Positions 1 through 10,104 of a stretch of DNA of 64,000 bases are shown here, in pieces. Below the pieces are notes generated by a model. That model made no database searches. It saw only the letters and a list, made by a program, of their open reading frames with translations, and was not told where the DNA came from. The translations under genes and the position numbers were made by a program. Numbering within the stretch: position 1 is the stretch's first letter; each line of letters opens with the position of its first letter. Source of the DNA: Aurantiochytrium sp. KH105 (lineage: Eukaryota > Sar > Bigyra > Thraustochytrida > Thraustochytriidae); NCBI GenBank assembly GCA_003116975.1, contig BGKB01000046.1, positions 248,001-312,000 of the forward strand, given 5' to 3'.

Positions 1-69
1 TGGGGCCAGCCGTCGCGCGTCCGCCCCACCAAGCGTGAGGCCTGGACACTTGCTCGAGTTATTTTCTAG

Positions 70-680
70 GTGGATATCGCAACGCCAACAGCAAGTAAGG
101 ACTCGCACACGATGACCGACCTGCGAGACGAGGGAAGCGATATGCCAGAGTATGCGCTCGCTGAAGACCATGTTCCTCCGGCAAAACTCCAAGGTTGAGT
201 GCGAGCGACGGCCTGATCTCGCCTTAACAGACGGTAGCGACTACATGGGCTCTTACAAGGAGCGACTTATGTAGCTTTTCGAAGTGAGCGGCGAGAACTC
301 GTTGAGCAAGATAGGTTCGGGTGCGATGCGCGCGAAACTCGAGAAGGAGTGACCAAGATGATTCTGTCGTCTTTCTGGGAAACGCATCAAGTGGCTCATC
401 AGGCAGCTATGCAGCTGCAGCAGTCTGGGTGTTCAGCAAGGGGTCGGAAAGTCATGGAAGCGAAATTTGCCAACGAGAATCAACTTCTGCCGGACACGAA
501 CCCAAACAAGATTCCCAAGCAAGTCATGAAGACCTTGCTTGGTCAGCACGATGGACCCGAGCAAGCCAGCTAACTTCCCTACGGAGACCTAGATTACGGC
601 AAGGGTCGTCAATGTGAAGACGAAATATCGCAAAATGGAGGCACAGCCGACCAACGATGCTGGCAAGTAGCAAGTTTAGC
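70..680 (+). pseudogene. Decayed protein-like stretch, family unknown
   Basis: Short protein-like segments follow one another on the + strand in more than one frame. Examples are a segment beginning MTDLRDEGSDMPEYALAEDH from about 112, a 74-residue open segment from 349, and a closing segment with VKTKYRKMEAQPTNDAGK near 610-668. No single frame is open across the stretch and several breaks are present. The amino-acid make-up (D, E, K, N and Q well represented) is unlike random GC-rich translation. I cannot name the family; a dead transposon-encoded or host gene are both possible. It lies near the window edge, so its 5' part may be cut off. Confidence 0.3.
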
Positions 681-1715
681 TTCTCTACGCGTTAACTTGT
701 CTGCGCCTGTCACTCTGCTCAGCTGTGCGGCAGACTTCTTCCCAAACACGGTCGCAAGGCCAGTGCGAAGTCGATCCTTCGCGCTGTTCTGCGCTGTGGT
801 TCCATCGTCGACGACTTGACGCATAGAAGAAAGTAGGGGCTGCGACAAAGGGTGCTTCCAAGGTGTTCCCGGCAGCCAGGCGGCTGGGGAGCGAGCGCGT
901 CTGCGTGGCGGTGAGGCCGAAATTCACGAGTGCCGAGTCTCCGTGGTCTCAGGAGAAAGGTCCAATCAGACGGTATCAAAATCAGAATAAGTAGGGCTGT
1001 GTCGTTCTTGATCGTTGCACAGATTTGGGGAGTTGCACGGCTTCTGTAGAACTACATGCTGGCCCTAGCCTTGTGTGTGGACGCATCGGCCATGAGCTTG
1101 ACGACCAATGGGCCAACGTTCGTTAATTTTCACCGAGCGCAACGGACTTTGAAATACCGAAGCGGCCAGCCAAGTGGTTAGTCGCACGACGTGACCAGCT
1201 ATACTTTTCGAGCCCCCAACTTGTCACCCTATATGACTTGTCGTTGGCCAGACCAAGAAATCGGACAACATGGAGACCGAGCGAGCAAGGACCGTCCCCT
1301 CGCAACCATGATAGCTCTATCCGCCCCAAACGCTGCCTTGGGGGCAATGGATTCTGCAGAAATTCTTGCATAACCCGCTTGTATCGAAGTGCCGAGGCGC
1401 GCAAGTCGAATTGCAAAGCATTGAAAACGAAGAACATAAAACTGCGGAGGGGACGTAAGATCGTGCACGTCCTCACTGGCTTCCTCGTGATCGCCCTGTC
1501 CGAAATAGAACGCTCATCGAGTCATAGTCCGTGGCAATTGAACCAACCAGCGCCCTTTCCGCCCTGTAGGGGCTTGAGAGCGCTGCATGGTCGTGCATCT
1601 TCAAATTGTCGCCGCTGCGCTCGTACTCCGTACTCTTGGTAGCTGATTCGTGACTGTTCGAATAGCCAGTCACAATTAGTAGCAGAGAACAAAGAGTTTG
1701 GAGCGGCGGGACTTC
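681..1715. other. Intergenic, nothing recognised
   Basis: About 1 kb of balanced composition between the decayed stretch and the first intact gene. Open frames on both strands are short and overlap each other without a coding-like composition. No repeat, RNA gene or clear promoter motif was seen. Confidence 0.5.
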
Positions 1716-2609
1716 ATGGCCGAGGCGATTCCGCCAGGACTGCGCGCCTCCCTGCCCCTCGCGCTGGCAGCGCTAAGGCGCGAGGTCGCAACCGACGGCC
1801 GACCCATCGTCCTGCACGTGTGTTGTCTGCTTGGCGCGCTTGGAGGCCGTGTCAACGCGGTCCAACATGAGCTTGCGCCCCGAAGCGTCGCAGACCTCTT
1901 CACGCTAGCAGCTTCGCGCGCCGTCTCAGACCTTACGCTAACCTCGGGTCGCAACGTGCGCGAGGAGGTGGCGACGCTGCGTGCTGAAATTCACAACGTC
2001 GAGGGCCTGTTGGCCTCGGAGGATGCGGCCGTCTTGCAAGAACTCGAGCAAGACGTCACCGCGGGGATGACCCCGTCTTGCGCTCGCGTTTGGGCTGTAC
2101 TCACGGCTTCAGGCGCGTTGCCATGGCGTGAGTCGATACTTTTCAAGGATATCGTTGCGGAGCAAAGGTCTTGCGTCATTGCTACGCCGCACGCGCAGGT
2201 TGCTCGAATCGAGAGCGCGCTCGATGGCGTTTGGGACCCTGTGGCTGCGGCGCGTGCATTTTTCAAGGTCTTGCCGGTATGCCGAGGTCGAGGACTCGAC
2301 CCAGCTTTGGCTGCTGTTTGCTCTGCGTCGCCTCGCCCTGTTTCCATTGTGGGTCTCGAGGTCGGGCCGAGTACAGCTCGTTTTCTGTGGTCAAAACAAT
2401 CATCATCATCATCATCATCATTATTCAATTATCGTAGAGCTCTATTGGCAACAACGTTTGCGGGGCGCGTCCACGCGTCTTTGCCGCGCATCGAACCTGC
2501 GGTCGATGTGGGCGCTCTCTCTCAGGAATGGTCATTGGAGGAGCGCCTTGCGGAAACGTGGGATTCTCAACATGGTCAATGGAGCGCGACGTTACGTGTG
2601 CAGACATAA
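1716..2609 (+). CDS. Unknown protein, 297 aa
   Basis: The frame is open further upstream, but the first ATG is at 1716 (context acttcATGg), giving 297 residues. I do not recognise the family. The sequence is mostly helical in character and rich in Ala, Val, Leu and Glu. A leucine-rich segment with LHVCCLLGALGG lies near residues 34-45, and a Glu-rich helical stretch with EEVATLRAEIHNVEGLL near residues 89-105. No signal peptide and no clear membrane helix is present. A run of seven serines near residue 230 is encoded by a TCA tract at about 2399-2425. Downstream is a (CAGT)n microsatellite. Composition and codon use support real coding, but function cannot be proposed. Confidence 0.55.
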   Translation: MAEAIPPGLRASLPLALAALRREVATDGRPIVLHVCCLLGALGGRVNAVQHELAPRSVADLFTLAASRAVSDLTLTSGRNVREEVATLRAEIHNVEGLLASEDAAVLQELEQDVTAGMTPSCARVWAVLTASGALPWRESILFKDIVAEQRSCVIATPHAQVARIESALDGVWDPVAAARAFFKVLPVCRGRGLDPALAAVCSASPRPVSIVGLEVGPSTARFLWSKQSSSSSSSLFNYRRALLATTFAGRVHASLPRIEPAVDVGALSQEWSLEERLAETWDSQHGQWSATLRVQT

Positions 2610-2635
2610 TGCGCGCATGCTCGTGTGCGCTCACC

Positions 2636-2668
2636 AGTCAGTCAGTCAGTCAGTCAGTCAGTCGGTCT
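2636..2668. repeat. (CAGT)n microsatellite
   Basis: Seven to eight copies of CAGT, slightly degenerate at the right end and running into a short CAG tract, just 3' of the unknown gene. Confidence 0.85.
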
Positions 2669-2786
2669 GCCAGCAGCAGCAGACAGCCAGACGATAAGAC
2701 AGCTCAATCGATTGGTCGATCGGTCTATACCGGGGTCGTAAATACTGTGGAAATAGAAACTAATGAACAGCAATGTTTGACGTGTG

Positions 2787-3032
2787 TCATGCTTGCTCGT
2801 CCATGGCAAAAAACATGTCTCTCGAAGGCTCCTCCTCTTCCTCGTCGCCAACCACATCATCGTCGTACTCTGGCGCGTTTGGGTCTTTATCGCCCTCGGG
2901 CCCGCACGCTCGTTGCCTCTGCAGGATAAACTGCGCCGTGAGCTTGCGCGACGCTCGCGTCGGCGCGCCCCCTCCGAGCGCGCCTCCGCCGCACGGCAGC
3001 GGCACGTGCGCCGTCCGGGCCGTGTGCTCCAT
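2787..3032 (-). CDS. Small acid-tailed ORF, tentative
   Basis: An 81-residue frame on the minus strand. Its second half (KLTAQFILQRQ, then an Asp/Glu-rich tail with DDDVVGDEEEEEPSRD and the end MFFAMDEQA) looks like protein rather than GC-rich noise. The first half is Gly/Pro-rich and less convincing. It could be a small acidic protein or the last exon of a gene whose 5' part lies in the 3.0-4.1 kb interval; I could not fix a splice junction. Family not recognised. Confidence 0.3.
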   Translation of the reverse strand: MEHTARTAHVPLPCGGGALGGGAPTRASRKLTAQFILQRQRACGPEGDKDPNAPEYDDDVVGDEEEEEPSRDMFFAMDEQA

Positions 3033-4179
3033 CCTGCCTCGCTAGGCTCTGCTCCCTGGGCACCACTCTCGCGCTCGACTCGGAGTTCGCGTTTTGCTGT
3101 GCTACTCTTCGACCCGCTTCATCCCAAACGTGGCCCACCTCCTCTTGGCTCGCCGTGCCGTGCCGTGCAGTGCCGTGCCGTGCCACACCGTGCGCGGCGC
3201 GGCCGGGACGCTTCCTGCGTCTCTCCGTCTCCCCTCCGTCGCCATCGCCGCGGCGTGCAACAGGGGCGCGGGGCTCGCCCGGAAGAGGAAGGCCGCGGCG
3301 CGAGGGAGGTAGATCGTCCCGACAGAATCGCACCGGCGGGCGCGGTAAGTAGAAGCAGGCGGCGAGAAACCAACCGGGCGTGCGCGGCGGCGGCACGCCT
3401 CCCTGCAGCAGCAGCTGCCGCTTCCGCCGCGCCCAGCGATCCGCTGCCACGCTTCGCCGCTCTTCCTTGGCCGGCCGGTCGGGACGCGCGCGGCCGCCGT
3501 GGCCTTTCCCTCCCTCCCCATCCATCCGTTCGCGCGTTCATTCTTACTCTCCATCGCGCGGCCGCCACCCATCACAGGTGCTGGCCGCCGGGACCCGCCA
3601 TCTTTCTGCGGCGCGCGGGGATGTCGCTCCGGGTTTTCGAGGCAGAAGGCGCCCGCGAGTGCACGCGGTGCGGCGCTGCAGTGCGCACGGCGCGCGAGCG
3701 ATCGATCGTGTGGCTGCGGCGACCGGCAGGATGCTGGCAGCTGCTGCAGCGTTGGGAGCGCGTTGTAGTTGTTGATGTTGCCTCCTTCCGGCGTCGGGTG
3801 GCGGATGCAGGGACGAGGAAGGGAGTGGGGAAGAGGAGGGATGGAGGAATGGAGGGAGGAAGTGGGACGATTGGCACCGGCACGATACGGGGGCCGGAAG
3901 CGGGGCGGAAGCGGCGGAGCTTCGTCCCCTCGTTGGAGTTGCTTGAAGTGGTTGTCGTAGATGGAGTTGGAGTTGCTGGCGATTTCTTGCTTGCCTTCTT
4001 GCTTTCGGACGATTTCATTGGCTCGGCTCTGTGGTCTGGGTTCCTTTCTTTCCACGTTCATTCCTTCGTTCGCTCGTTCGCTCGCTCGCGTGGCAAGTAG
4101 CAGCGAGGACAGCAGCCAGGTCTCGGCTCCGGCGCTTTGGGTTGGTTGGCCTGAGGTGGATTGAGAGTTGGTTCTTGAC
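3033..4179. other. GC-rich intergenic stretch with pentanucleotide repeat
   Basis: Very GC-rich DNA in which long frames are open on both strands purely by composition. It includes a degenerate (GTGCC)n tract at about 3150-3186 and CGTTCGCTCG-type tetranucleotide repeats near 4060-4095. No gene is defended here. Confidence 0.5.
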
Positions 4180-5073
4180 TCAGAAGCCCCGGACCCAGCC
4201 GCCGCTGACGCTGCCGCTGCCGCCGTCCTCGAGGACGGCCTCGAGGTGGTCGCTGCTGATCCCCGTGGAGCTCTGCTCGCCGTCGCCGTCCTCGGCCACG
4301 TCATCGCCGTTGTTGCCCTCGGCGGGATCGTTCTCGAACTCGAAAAAGGGACCGAGGTCGTGCTCCATGGGCAAGCTCGCCTGGCGCTTCAAAGGCAGCG
4401 CCTGGTCTTGGTCTCGGCCGTGCTGGCTTTGGTCCTGTTTCTGGTCCTCCTCGGAGGGCTCGTAGAAGAAGAAGTCGGCGTCCGCGTCCCCTGCCTGCTG
4501 CGGCTTGAGCGCGGGCCCCGCGTACAGCGCCGCGGCGCGCTGCGGCGTCGGGCAGACCTCCCTGGCCCTGGCCCTCAGGATCCGCGTGGTCAGCTTGTAC
4601 GCAGACCGCGTCCTCGCGCCGCCCACCACGGGCGACGGCCTCTGCGCCGCGGGCGGCTTGCGCGCCGCCGCCGCCCCCTTCTGCGTCGTGCTCTGCTCCT
4701 CCATGTCGTCCTCCTCGTGCTCGTCGTCCTCGTCGTCCTCGTCGTCCTCGTCGTCCTCGTTCGAGTTTGCCTGCCGCTCGCAACTTGAACCTCGCTGCTC
4801 TGCACCGATCGCGATGTTCTGCGAGGCGAGTTCCGGAACCGCGCTGCTGCCTCGCTCGCTCCGCCTCCGCGCTGCTGCCTCGCTCGCTCGAACGGGGTCT
4901 GCCCGCGTCCTCGCGAGGCGACGCGCGCGGGCGAGGAGGGCGGAGCGCGGCGCGGGAGGGGGCGGCGGCGGCGGGAGAGGGAGAGAGAAAGAACTCCGGG
5001 CTGGATGGAGGCGGCGAATCTGGCGCCGCCGCGAGCTGCCGCCTGGGAATCTCCGGCCGCCGCCGCGTCCCAT
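4180..5073 (-). CDS. Acid-rich hypothetical protein, tentative
   Basis: A 297-residue minus-strand frame. From about residue 80 onward it looks like real protein: ELASQNIAIGAEQ, a run of (D/E)-rich DDEDDED repeats near 107-123, a conserved-looking basic helix SAYKLTTRILRARAREVC near 160, then another acidic region ending SGGWVRGF. The first 75 residues are Arg/Pro-rich and may be 5' untranslated sequence; an internal ATG at 4704 would give a shorter protein beginning MEEQSTTQ. No domain is recognised. The alternation of acidic tracts and a basic helix suggests a nuclear or chromatin-associated protein, but this is only inference. Confidence 0.38.
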   Translation of the reverse strand: MGRGGGRRFPGGSSRRRQIRRLHPARSSFSLPLPPPPPPPAPRSALLARARRLARTRADPVRASEAAARRRSERGSSAVPELASQNIAIGAEQRGSSCERQANSNEDDEDDEDDEDDEHEEDDMEEQSTTQKGAAAARKPPAAQRPSPVVGGARTRSAYKLTTRILRARAREVCPTPQRAAALYAGPALKPQQAGDADADFFFYEPSEEDQKQDQSQHGRDQDQALPLKRQASLPMEHDLGPFFEFENDPAEGNNGDDVAEDGDGEQSSTGISSDHLEAVLEDGGSGSVSGGWVRGF

Positions 5074-5914
5074 CGCGACGCGCGGACCCGCACGGCCGCG
5101 CCGCTGTGTGACTTCTGCGGGCCCGCTGTGAAGGAGGAGGGGCGCCGCAGTGCGGTGGGCGGGAAGGCTGGGAGCGGGTGCTGTGGGGGGGCTGAGCGCA
5201 CGCCCGGCACGCTTCAGCGCGAGGCGCGCCGGCGGGACGGTGGGGATATGTGGGGATAGATGTGGGAGAAGGGAGGGGAAATGGGGAGGGAACGAGATTG
5301 TGGCCGGTGTGGGCCAGCGGCGCGAGCTGGCTCCATCGGTCGCATGGATGCGCGGTCGTGATGGCGACGACCTGCCTCGGGAAAAAGAGCAGCAGCACAG
5401 CAGAAGCTGAGAGCGACGCCGGCACGGGGGGCCAGCCAGCCAGCCAGCCAGCCACAGCCAGCCAGCCAGTCAGCCAGAGATTCATTCGCCACTGGTGGCT
5501 GAGCGGCGGCGGCCTCGTGCTCAGCACTCGCGTGACAGCAGCAGCTGCTGCTGCTGCTGGCAGCAGCAGCAGCGACGAATGATGGATATGATCTGAGTGG
5601 CCGGCTACGACGCCGGCTGTGCTGCAGCTAGAGCTACCACTGCTGCAGCAGCAGCAGCAGGCTGTCCTGTCCGCCATAATGAGATGGCCAGTGAGTAGTG
5701 TGGCAAAGGGGACGAAACGTTCCACGGCGAATCTCGAGAAGCGAAGTGGCAACCACAATACCAGCCAGCGCAGCGCAGGACATCAAAGCCCTCTCCCCTC
5801 CCTTTTCGAACAGACATCAAGCCTTTCCACCACTGTCTCTTTCCCCTTCGTTCCCGTTACACGTTCCCTCGCAAGCCTGGCTTCGCCTGGCCATCTATCT
5901 CCTTCCCCGCGTCA
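5074..5914. other. Intergenic with CAG/CTG and CAGC repeats
   Basis: The interval between two minus-strand genes. It contains a (CAGC)n tract at about 5430-5478, a (CAG)n-(CTG)n-(CAG)n block at about 5537-5573 that can fold on itself, and a second CAG tract at about 5640-5662. The rest is GC-rich and I see no gene. Confidence 0.6.
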
Positions 5915-8602
5915 CTACGCTGCAGATGTCCGAATGACGGCTCGCGTCTCCACCCCTTGGGTCTCGGCTTCGCGGGAGCCGAGGTCGTCCTGAACACCCG
6001 CCGTGCCCCAGACCGCCGAGGATAACGCCGCCGAAGAGGTGCGGACGAGACAGCGCAGCTCGCAGGATAGAGGAACCCCGGTCCCGTCGTCGGCGACGAA
6101 AGCTTCGCATTCGACCGCGGCGCTGGATTCCATCACGCTCGCCGCGGAACCTGGCCACGAGACCGAAACGTCGGCGCAGCAGCCGCTTTCGCCAGAGTTC
6201 TGCGCGATATCGGCCAGCGCCACGCTCAGCACGGCCTCAGAGGCCGACCACTCGCACCTTTGCGCGCCGGCGCTCGCACTCGAGACCTGAACGGTATCGG
6301 ATTCGGTGCCCGAAAGTAGGTCGCCCAAAGGCACCTTAATCAGAACGTCCTCGTATCGTGAGACGCTGCTGGCACCGCCGCCGCCACTGCCGACGCCGCC
6401 GCCACTGCCGGCCCCAATGGCGCGGGCCGAAGTAGCATTATTGAGGCAAACGCGGACAAGTCCTTTTGTCGCCACCCAGGATGCTGTGGCGTACACGGGA
6501 ACGGATTCCGGGCTCCACGATGCGTCCATCCAGAAAAGGGCCACGTTGTGCTCCTCTTCCACGCCGTCGTTGGCGCCTGCAAAGCTACACTCGATCTCAA
6601 TACGTCCTCCTTCTTGCGCAATAACCGAAGCCTGCGCAGCGTCTGCGCGACAGTTGATTGCGTGCGCGCCTCCATGCACTTGCTGCAAAACGATCCGCCC
6701 CCCTGGAGTTCCTGAAGCATATACCTTGCCGCGAGCCATGCACTTGTTGACAACAAACTTTCTCCCAGGCTGCCACGTCCCGTCTGCGATGAGCTGCTCT
6801 CGAATATGGAGAGAACGGATTTCCGGGAAAGTTTCCGCCTCGATCGTCCCCGAAGGCGAGCTTGTAAAAGCCCAGTCATCCTCGATTCCTTGGTGAGTAG
6901 TTGCCTCAAATGCGTCATCTGCATTGTCCGCTGGTGCTTTTCCGTTGCTCTCCTCACCGTCACCACCGCTGCCGCCGAAGGGATCCCACGCAGGATTCGC
7001 CGAGGCAGCTTCTTGCGAACGCGACGCAATTTCAGGACTCGGCGAACTAAAAGGATCCCATGCTGCGGGCTTTCCGCCCGCATCGTCCTCCACTTCGAGC
7101 CGATTCGTTCCACTGGGCGCGCTAAACGGGTCAAATGCCGCTTGTGCGTTTTTCAAAGGAACATCTCCTTCAGATACCCCTTGTTCATCAAGCTGATGAT
7201 TCTCTTGCGCGCCAAATATTGTCTCTGACACCATTCCTTCCTGCACATCACCTTGTGACTGTTGTTGTTGCTGCTGCGTGGAGGAGACCATCTCATGGTT
7301 CATAGCAGTCTCATCTTCGAAAGCATCGACTGCAAAGGAGTCCCCAAACTCCTCCCATGCAGAAGCACGGAGATAGGCGGTAGCCTTTCGGTTTTGTCGC
7401 TGTGCCTTCTTATGACGTTCTCGCTGCGACTTTTTGCTTCCACCCGCACGAGTCTGCGTGCTTGCAAGCATCGTAGGAAAGCATGTCGCACTCGGTATGC
7501 TTGCGCGCTCTTCGAGATCGCGAAGCGCAACGACTTGTTTCTTTCGTGCCACAAAGTCGGCTTTCTGCGACATCCAAATTTGAAGTCTCGACGCCTCGTC
7601 CTTGTCTGGCCGGCTCAAGCGCGCCGGGTCTGCAACCCCTTGAGATCCGTGCGTGCGGTCAAGTGTTGCGCTTGACCTTGCGCCCGCAGCCTTGGCCGAT
7701 GTCGCTGCGATGGCTGCTCGAGCGGCTTGGGCCCCTCGAGCAGCGCTCATGCTGCTTGCCTTGCCAATACTCTTCGTGCTACCGCCACCACCAGAGTTCT
7801 CCGCCATCGGAGTTGCACTACTTCCATGAATGCCTAGGCCTGCCGAGGGCGTTGAAGCAATTGATTTCGCCTTGACAAGCTCCACGGCATCGCGTCGCGT
7901 ACACAAAATTCGTAAGAGTGCAATTACGACATCGCCAAAGTTCTTTTCCACCTTTTTAGAGCTCACTCGCTGGTCGCAAAGCGCGAGTAGATAGTCTATC
8001 GTTCGGCCAATTACAGCAGCCGTAGTCCAAATGTCCTCACCCGCGTAATTGCACGAGACGATCCATACACTCTGGCACTGCACAAAATGTATCCTGTACG
8101 CCCGCGCTACAATATAAGCACCCTATTGTGTGTAATGTAGCGAGTCAGTATGAAAGAGTGCGTATGATGTCGGAGCAGGCTTCACTTTCCACCTACCTCG
8201 GCCGGATCTCGCGGAGCACGTTTTCTCACGAAAGACTCGAATCCTCGAACCAGGTTCTCCGCCTTTTCGAGAGCAATCAAGCCTAAGATTGCGCACGAAT
8301 AAAACCACAACAGAATAAAACACGTCATGGCCATTCGTCAGTCTCTTTCTCTCTTTCTTCTTGGCTTTTCTGGTGTGTCGTGCGCGCTGCTTCGCTGCTT
8401 TCGTCGTGCATCTAATCTTTTCTCTTCTTGGTCTGCGTCGCAGTTGCTGATTCGCTTTCCTCATCGACTGGCCCCTCTGCTCGCATCAAGTGCGCAGAGA
8501 GGAGGATAATCGCGCCAGCGGTACCAGCCTCAACGTACCCGCGTGCTGTAGCACCAGCGAGCGCCCGCCCGCATCCACGAGCGCCACGAAGAGCGCGGGC
8601 AT
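5915..8602 (-). CDS. Longin + mu-homology adaptor-like protein with DPF motifs
   Basis: I assign three exons: 8602-8539, 8282-8197 and 8077-5915. The introns 8538-8283 (GTACGT...TTAG) and 8196-8078 (GTAGGT...GCAG) keep frame and give 770 residues. Residues 1 to about 120 read as the longin domain of adaptor medium chains: the hairpin ALFVALVDAGGRSLVLQH, the strand SVWIVS, then paired helices ending VEKNFGDVVIALLRIL, which matches the position of the FVIIYELLDE helix of AP mu chains. A long disordered linker follows with a basic, Gln-rich segment and three DPF motifs near residues 366, 391 and 415 (FDPF, WDPF, WDPF), the type that bind clathrin-adaptor ear domains. The last ~290 residues, from LHIREQLIADG, resemble a mu-homology domain but weakly. 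AP mu, delta-COP, TSET TCUP and muniscins are the relatives to compare; the long DPF linker fits the muniscin/TCUP side. Function in coated-vesicle formation is inferred. Confidence 0.72.
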
Positions 8603-8803
8603 GGTCTTCGTTTCCTTCTGCTTTTGCCCAAAGACGGCAGATAGAAGTCTAAATAGTCCTATACTAACACTATACACAGGCTGCCAACTACCAGTGAAAG
8701 GACGAGCAGCTTTTTTGTTCGTGGCGACCAAAGCCTCGACCCCCTTGCGAGCACGCAGAGACCGCCAACGCGAGCACCTGCACTCAGATACAGAAAAAGG
8801 ACG
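8603..8803. promoter_or_regulatory. Short divergent promoter region
   Basis: Only about 200 bp separate the start codons of the adaptor-like gene (minus) and the epimerase gene (plus), so the two must share promoter DNA. The middle is AT-richer than its flanks. It holds a perfect TACTAAC at 8662-8668, followed by CAG at 8677-8679, which is the arrangement of a branch site and 3' splice site; a 5'-UTR intron of the epimerase gene is possible. No classical TATA box was identified with confidence. Confidence 0.5.
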
Positions 8804-9758
8804 ATGGCGCCGCACTGCTGCGCGGCCATGATTGGCCCCTCCGTCCTCGACTGCGACATGGTACGTTTGGTGGTGAGCACGGCGCAGCATCGGCGCAGGC
8901 AATTCGATTCGAGTTCGTGGTCGCCACAAGACCCGGCTTTGTCGAGGTGTCTAGCCTCTTCAAGAAGCGCGCATCTTGGGCGAGCAACGATAAGAGAGAG
9001 GAATAATAGGTCGGTGAACTGACACACGAAATTGCGTGCGCGCCGCGTTAAACTCGGCTCATTAATCATAGGCGAATCTCCAATCCGAGGTCGAACGCGT
9101 CCTCAAGGCAGGTGCCGACTACGTGCACCTGGATGTCATGGACGGACACTTTGTGCCGAACATCTCGTTTGGACCCTACGTGATTGAGTGCCTCCGTCGC
9201 CACGTTCCTGACATTCCTTTTGACTGCCACATGATGACGAGCGAGCCGGAGAACTGGGTCGCTGGTGTGGCCAAGGCCCAGGGCAGCAAGCCCGGTCTCC
9301 TCACGTACACCTTTCACCTCGAGACCACGGAGGAGCGCGGCAACACGCAGCAGGTGATTGATGACATCAAGTCTCATGGCATGCGGGTTGGTCTGGGCAT
9401 CAGCCCGGACACCCCGGTGGAGACTCTGCTCAAATATGGCGACCAGATTGACCTTGCGCTCATCATGACCGTGCACCCCGGTAAGGGGGGGCAGTCTTTC
9501 ATGGAGAACATGATGTCCAAGGTTCGCAAGGTCCGCGAGCTTTACCCGGAAATGGACATTGAGGTCGATGGCGGTGTCAAGCCCGCTACGATCGACGCCG
9601 CTGCGGAGGCTGGGGCCAACCTTATTGTCTCGGGCTCTGGCGTCTACAAGGCCAGCGATATGGCCGAGAGTATTTCTACGATGCGTCGCAGTGTCGAGAA
9701 GCTTGGCCAGGGCAAGGAGGACGGTGATCTCACCCCGATGCGCTCCGACAAGGACTAG
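8804..9758 (+). CDS. RPE: Ribulose-phosphate 3-epimerase
   Basis: Exons 8804-8860 and 9072-9758 are joined across a 211-bp GT-AG intron (gtacgt...atag), giving 247 residues. The enzyme interconverts ribulose 5-phosphate and xylulose 5-phosphate in the pentose phosphate pathway. The TIM-barrel signatures are all visible: PSVLDCDM across the junction, HLDVMDGHFVPNISFGP with the metal-binding His and Asp, FDCHMM, MTVHPGKGGQSF (phosphate loop, with Lys where Phe is usual), IEVDGGV with the catalytic Asp, and AGANLIVSGSGVY. Length and motif wording resemble the animal/cytosolic form, with a short charged C-terminal tail. A second in-frame ATG at 8828 sits just before the conserved core. No plastid or mitochondrial leader is evident. 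The gene is divergent from the adaptor-like gene. Confidence 0.95.
8861..9071 (+). other. Intron of the epimerase gene
   Basis: It begins GTACGT and ends ATAG. Splicing joins ...DCDM to ANLQSEVERVLKAGADYVH, which restores the conserved N-terminal strand of the barrel in frame. It is one of the clearest introns in the window. Confidence 0.93.
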
Positions 9759-10104
9759 AGATCATTCGATCTGTGTAGCCTGTGAAGCTCGCTGCGTGTG
9801 GTTGTTTCCCATGGATGCGAGAAAGTCAAGTATGCTTTTTGTGAAAAACGATTGCAAATCAGCCTATTAATTTTTTTAAAGAGTCGCTCCTCCTTGTTGC
9901 ACACCACACCGACAGAAATTTCCTGAAAGAAGAAAGCACGTGCAGAACCTTGATTGCGGTCGTCTGTTTCTCTTTTCATTTTCTTGGTCAAAATATCGGC
10001 GTCTTTTCATACCACCATGGTTTGAAGATAGCTTGTGCCGAGATCCTGTCAGTATTTCAAAGAGCCAAGATGGCTTTCCACCTTCGATCAAGCAAGAAGC
10101 GCCA
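9759..10104. other. Convergent 3' intergenic region
   Basis: The gap between the 3' ends of the epimerase gene (plus) and the secreted-protein gene (minus). It is AT-richer than the coding DNA, with a T7 run near 9871. No gene or repeat is seen. Confidence 0.5.

Noticed and set aside
2784-4100. 438-residue plus frame
   Set aside because: Arg/Ala/Ser-rich with competing long frames on both strands, so explained by GC content.
4301-5758. 485-residue minus frame overlapping the acid-rich ORF
   Set aside because: Gly/Arg/Ala-rich frame-shifted reading of the tentative acid-rich gene; no domain.
8123-8464. 113-residue minus frame upstream of the adaptor-like exon
   Set aside because: Lys/Arg-rich frame overlapping the inferred exon 2 in a different phase; the spliced frame gives a recognisable longin domain instead.
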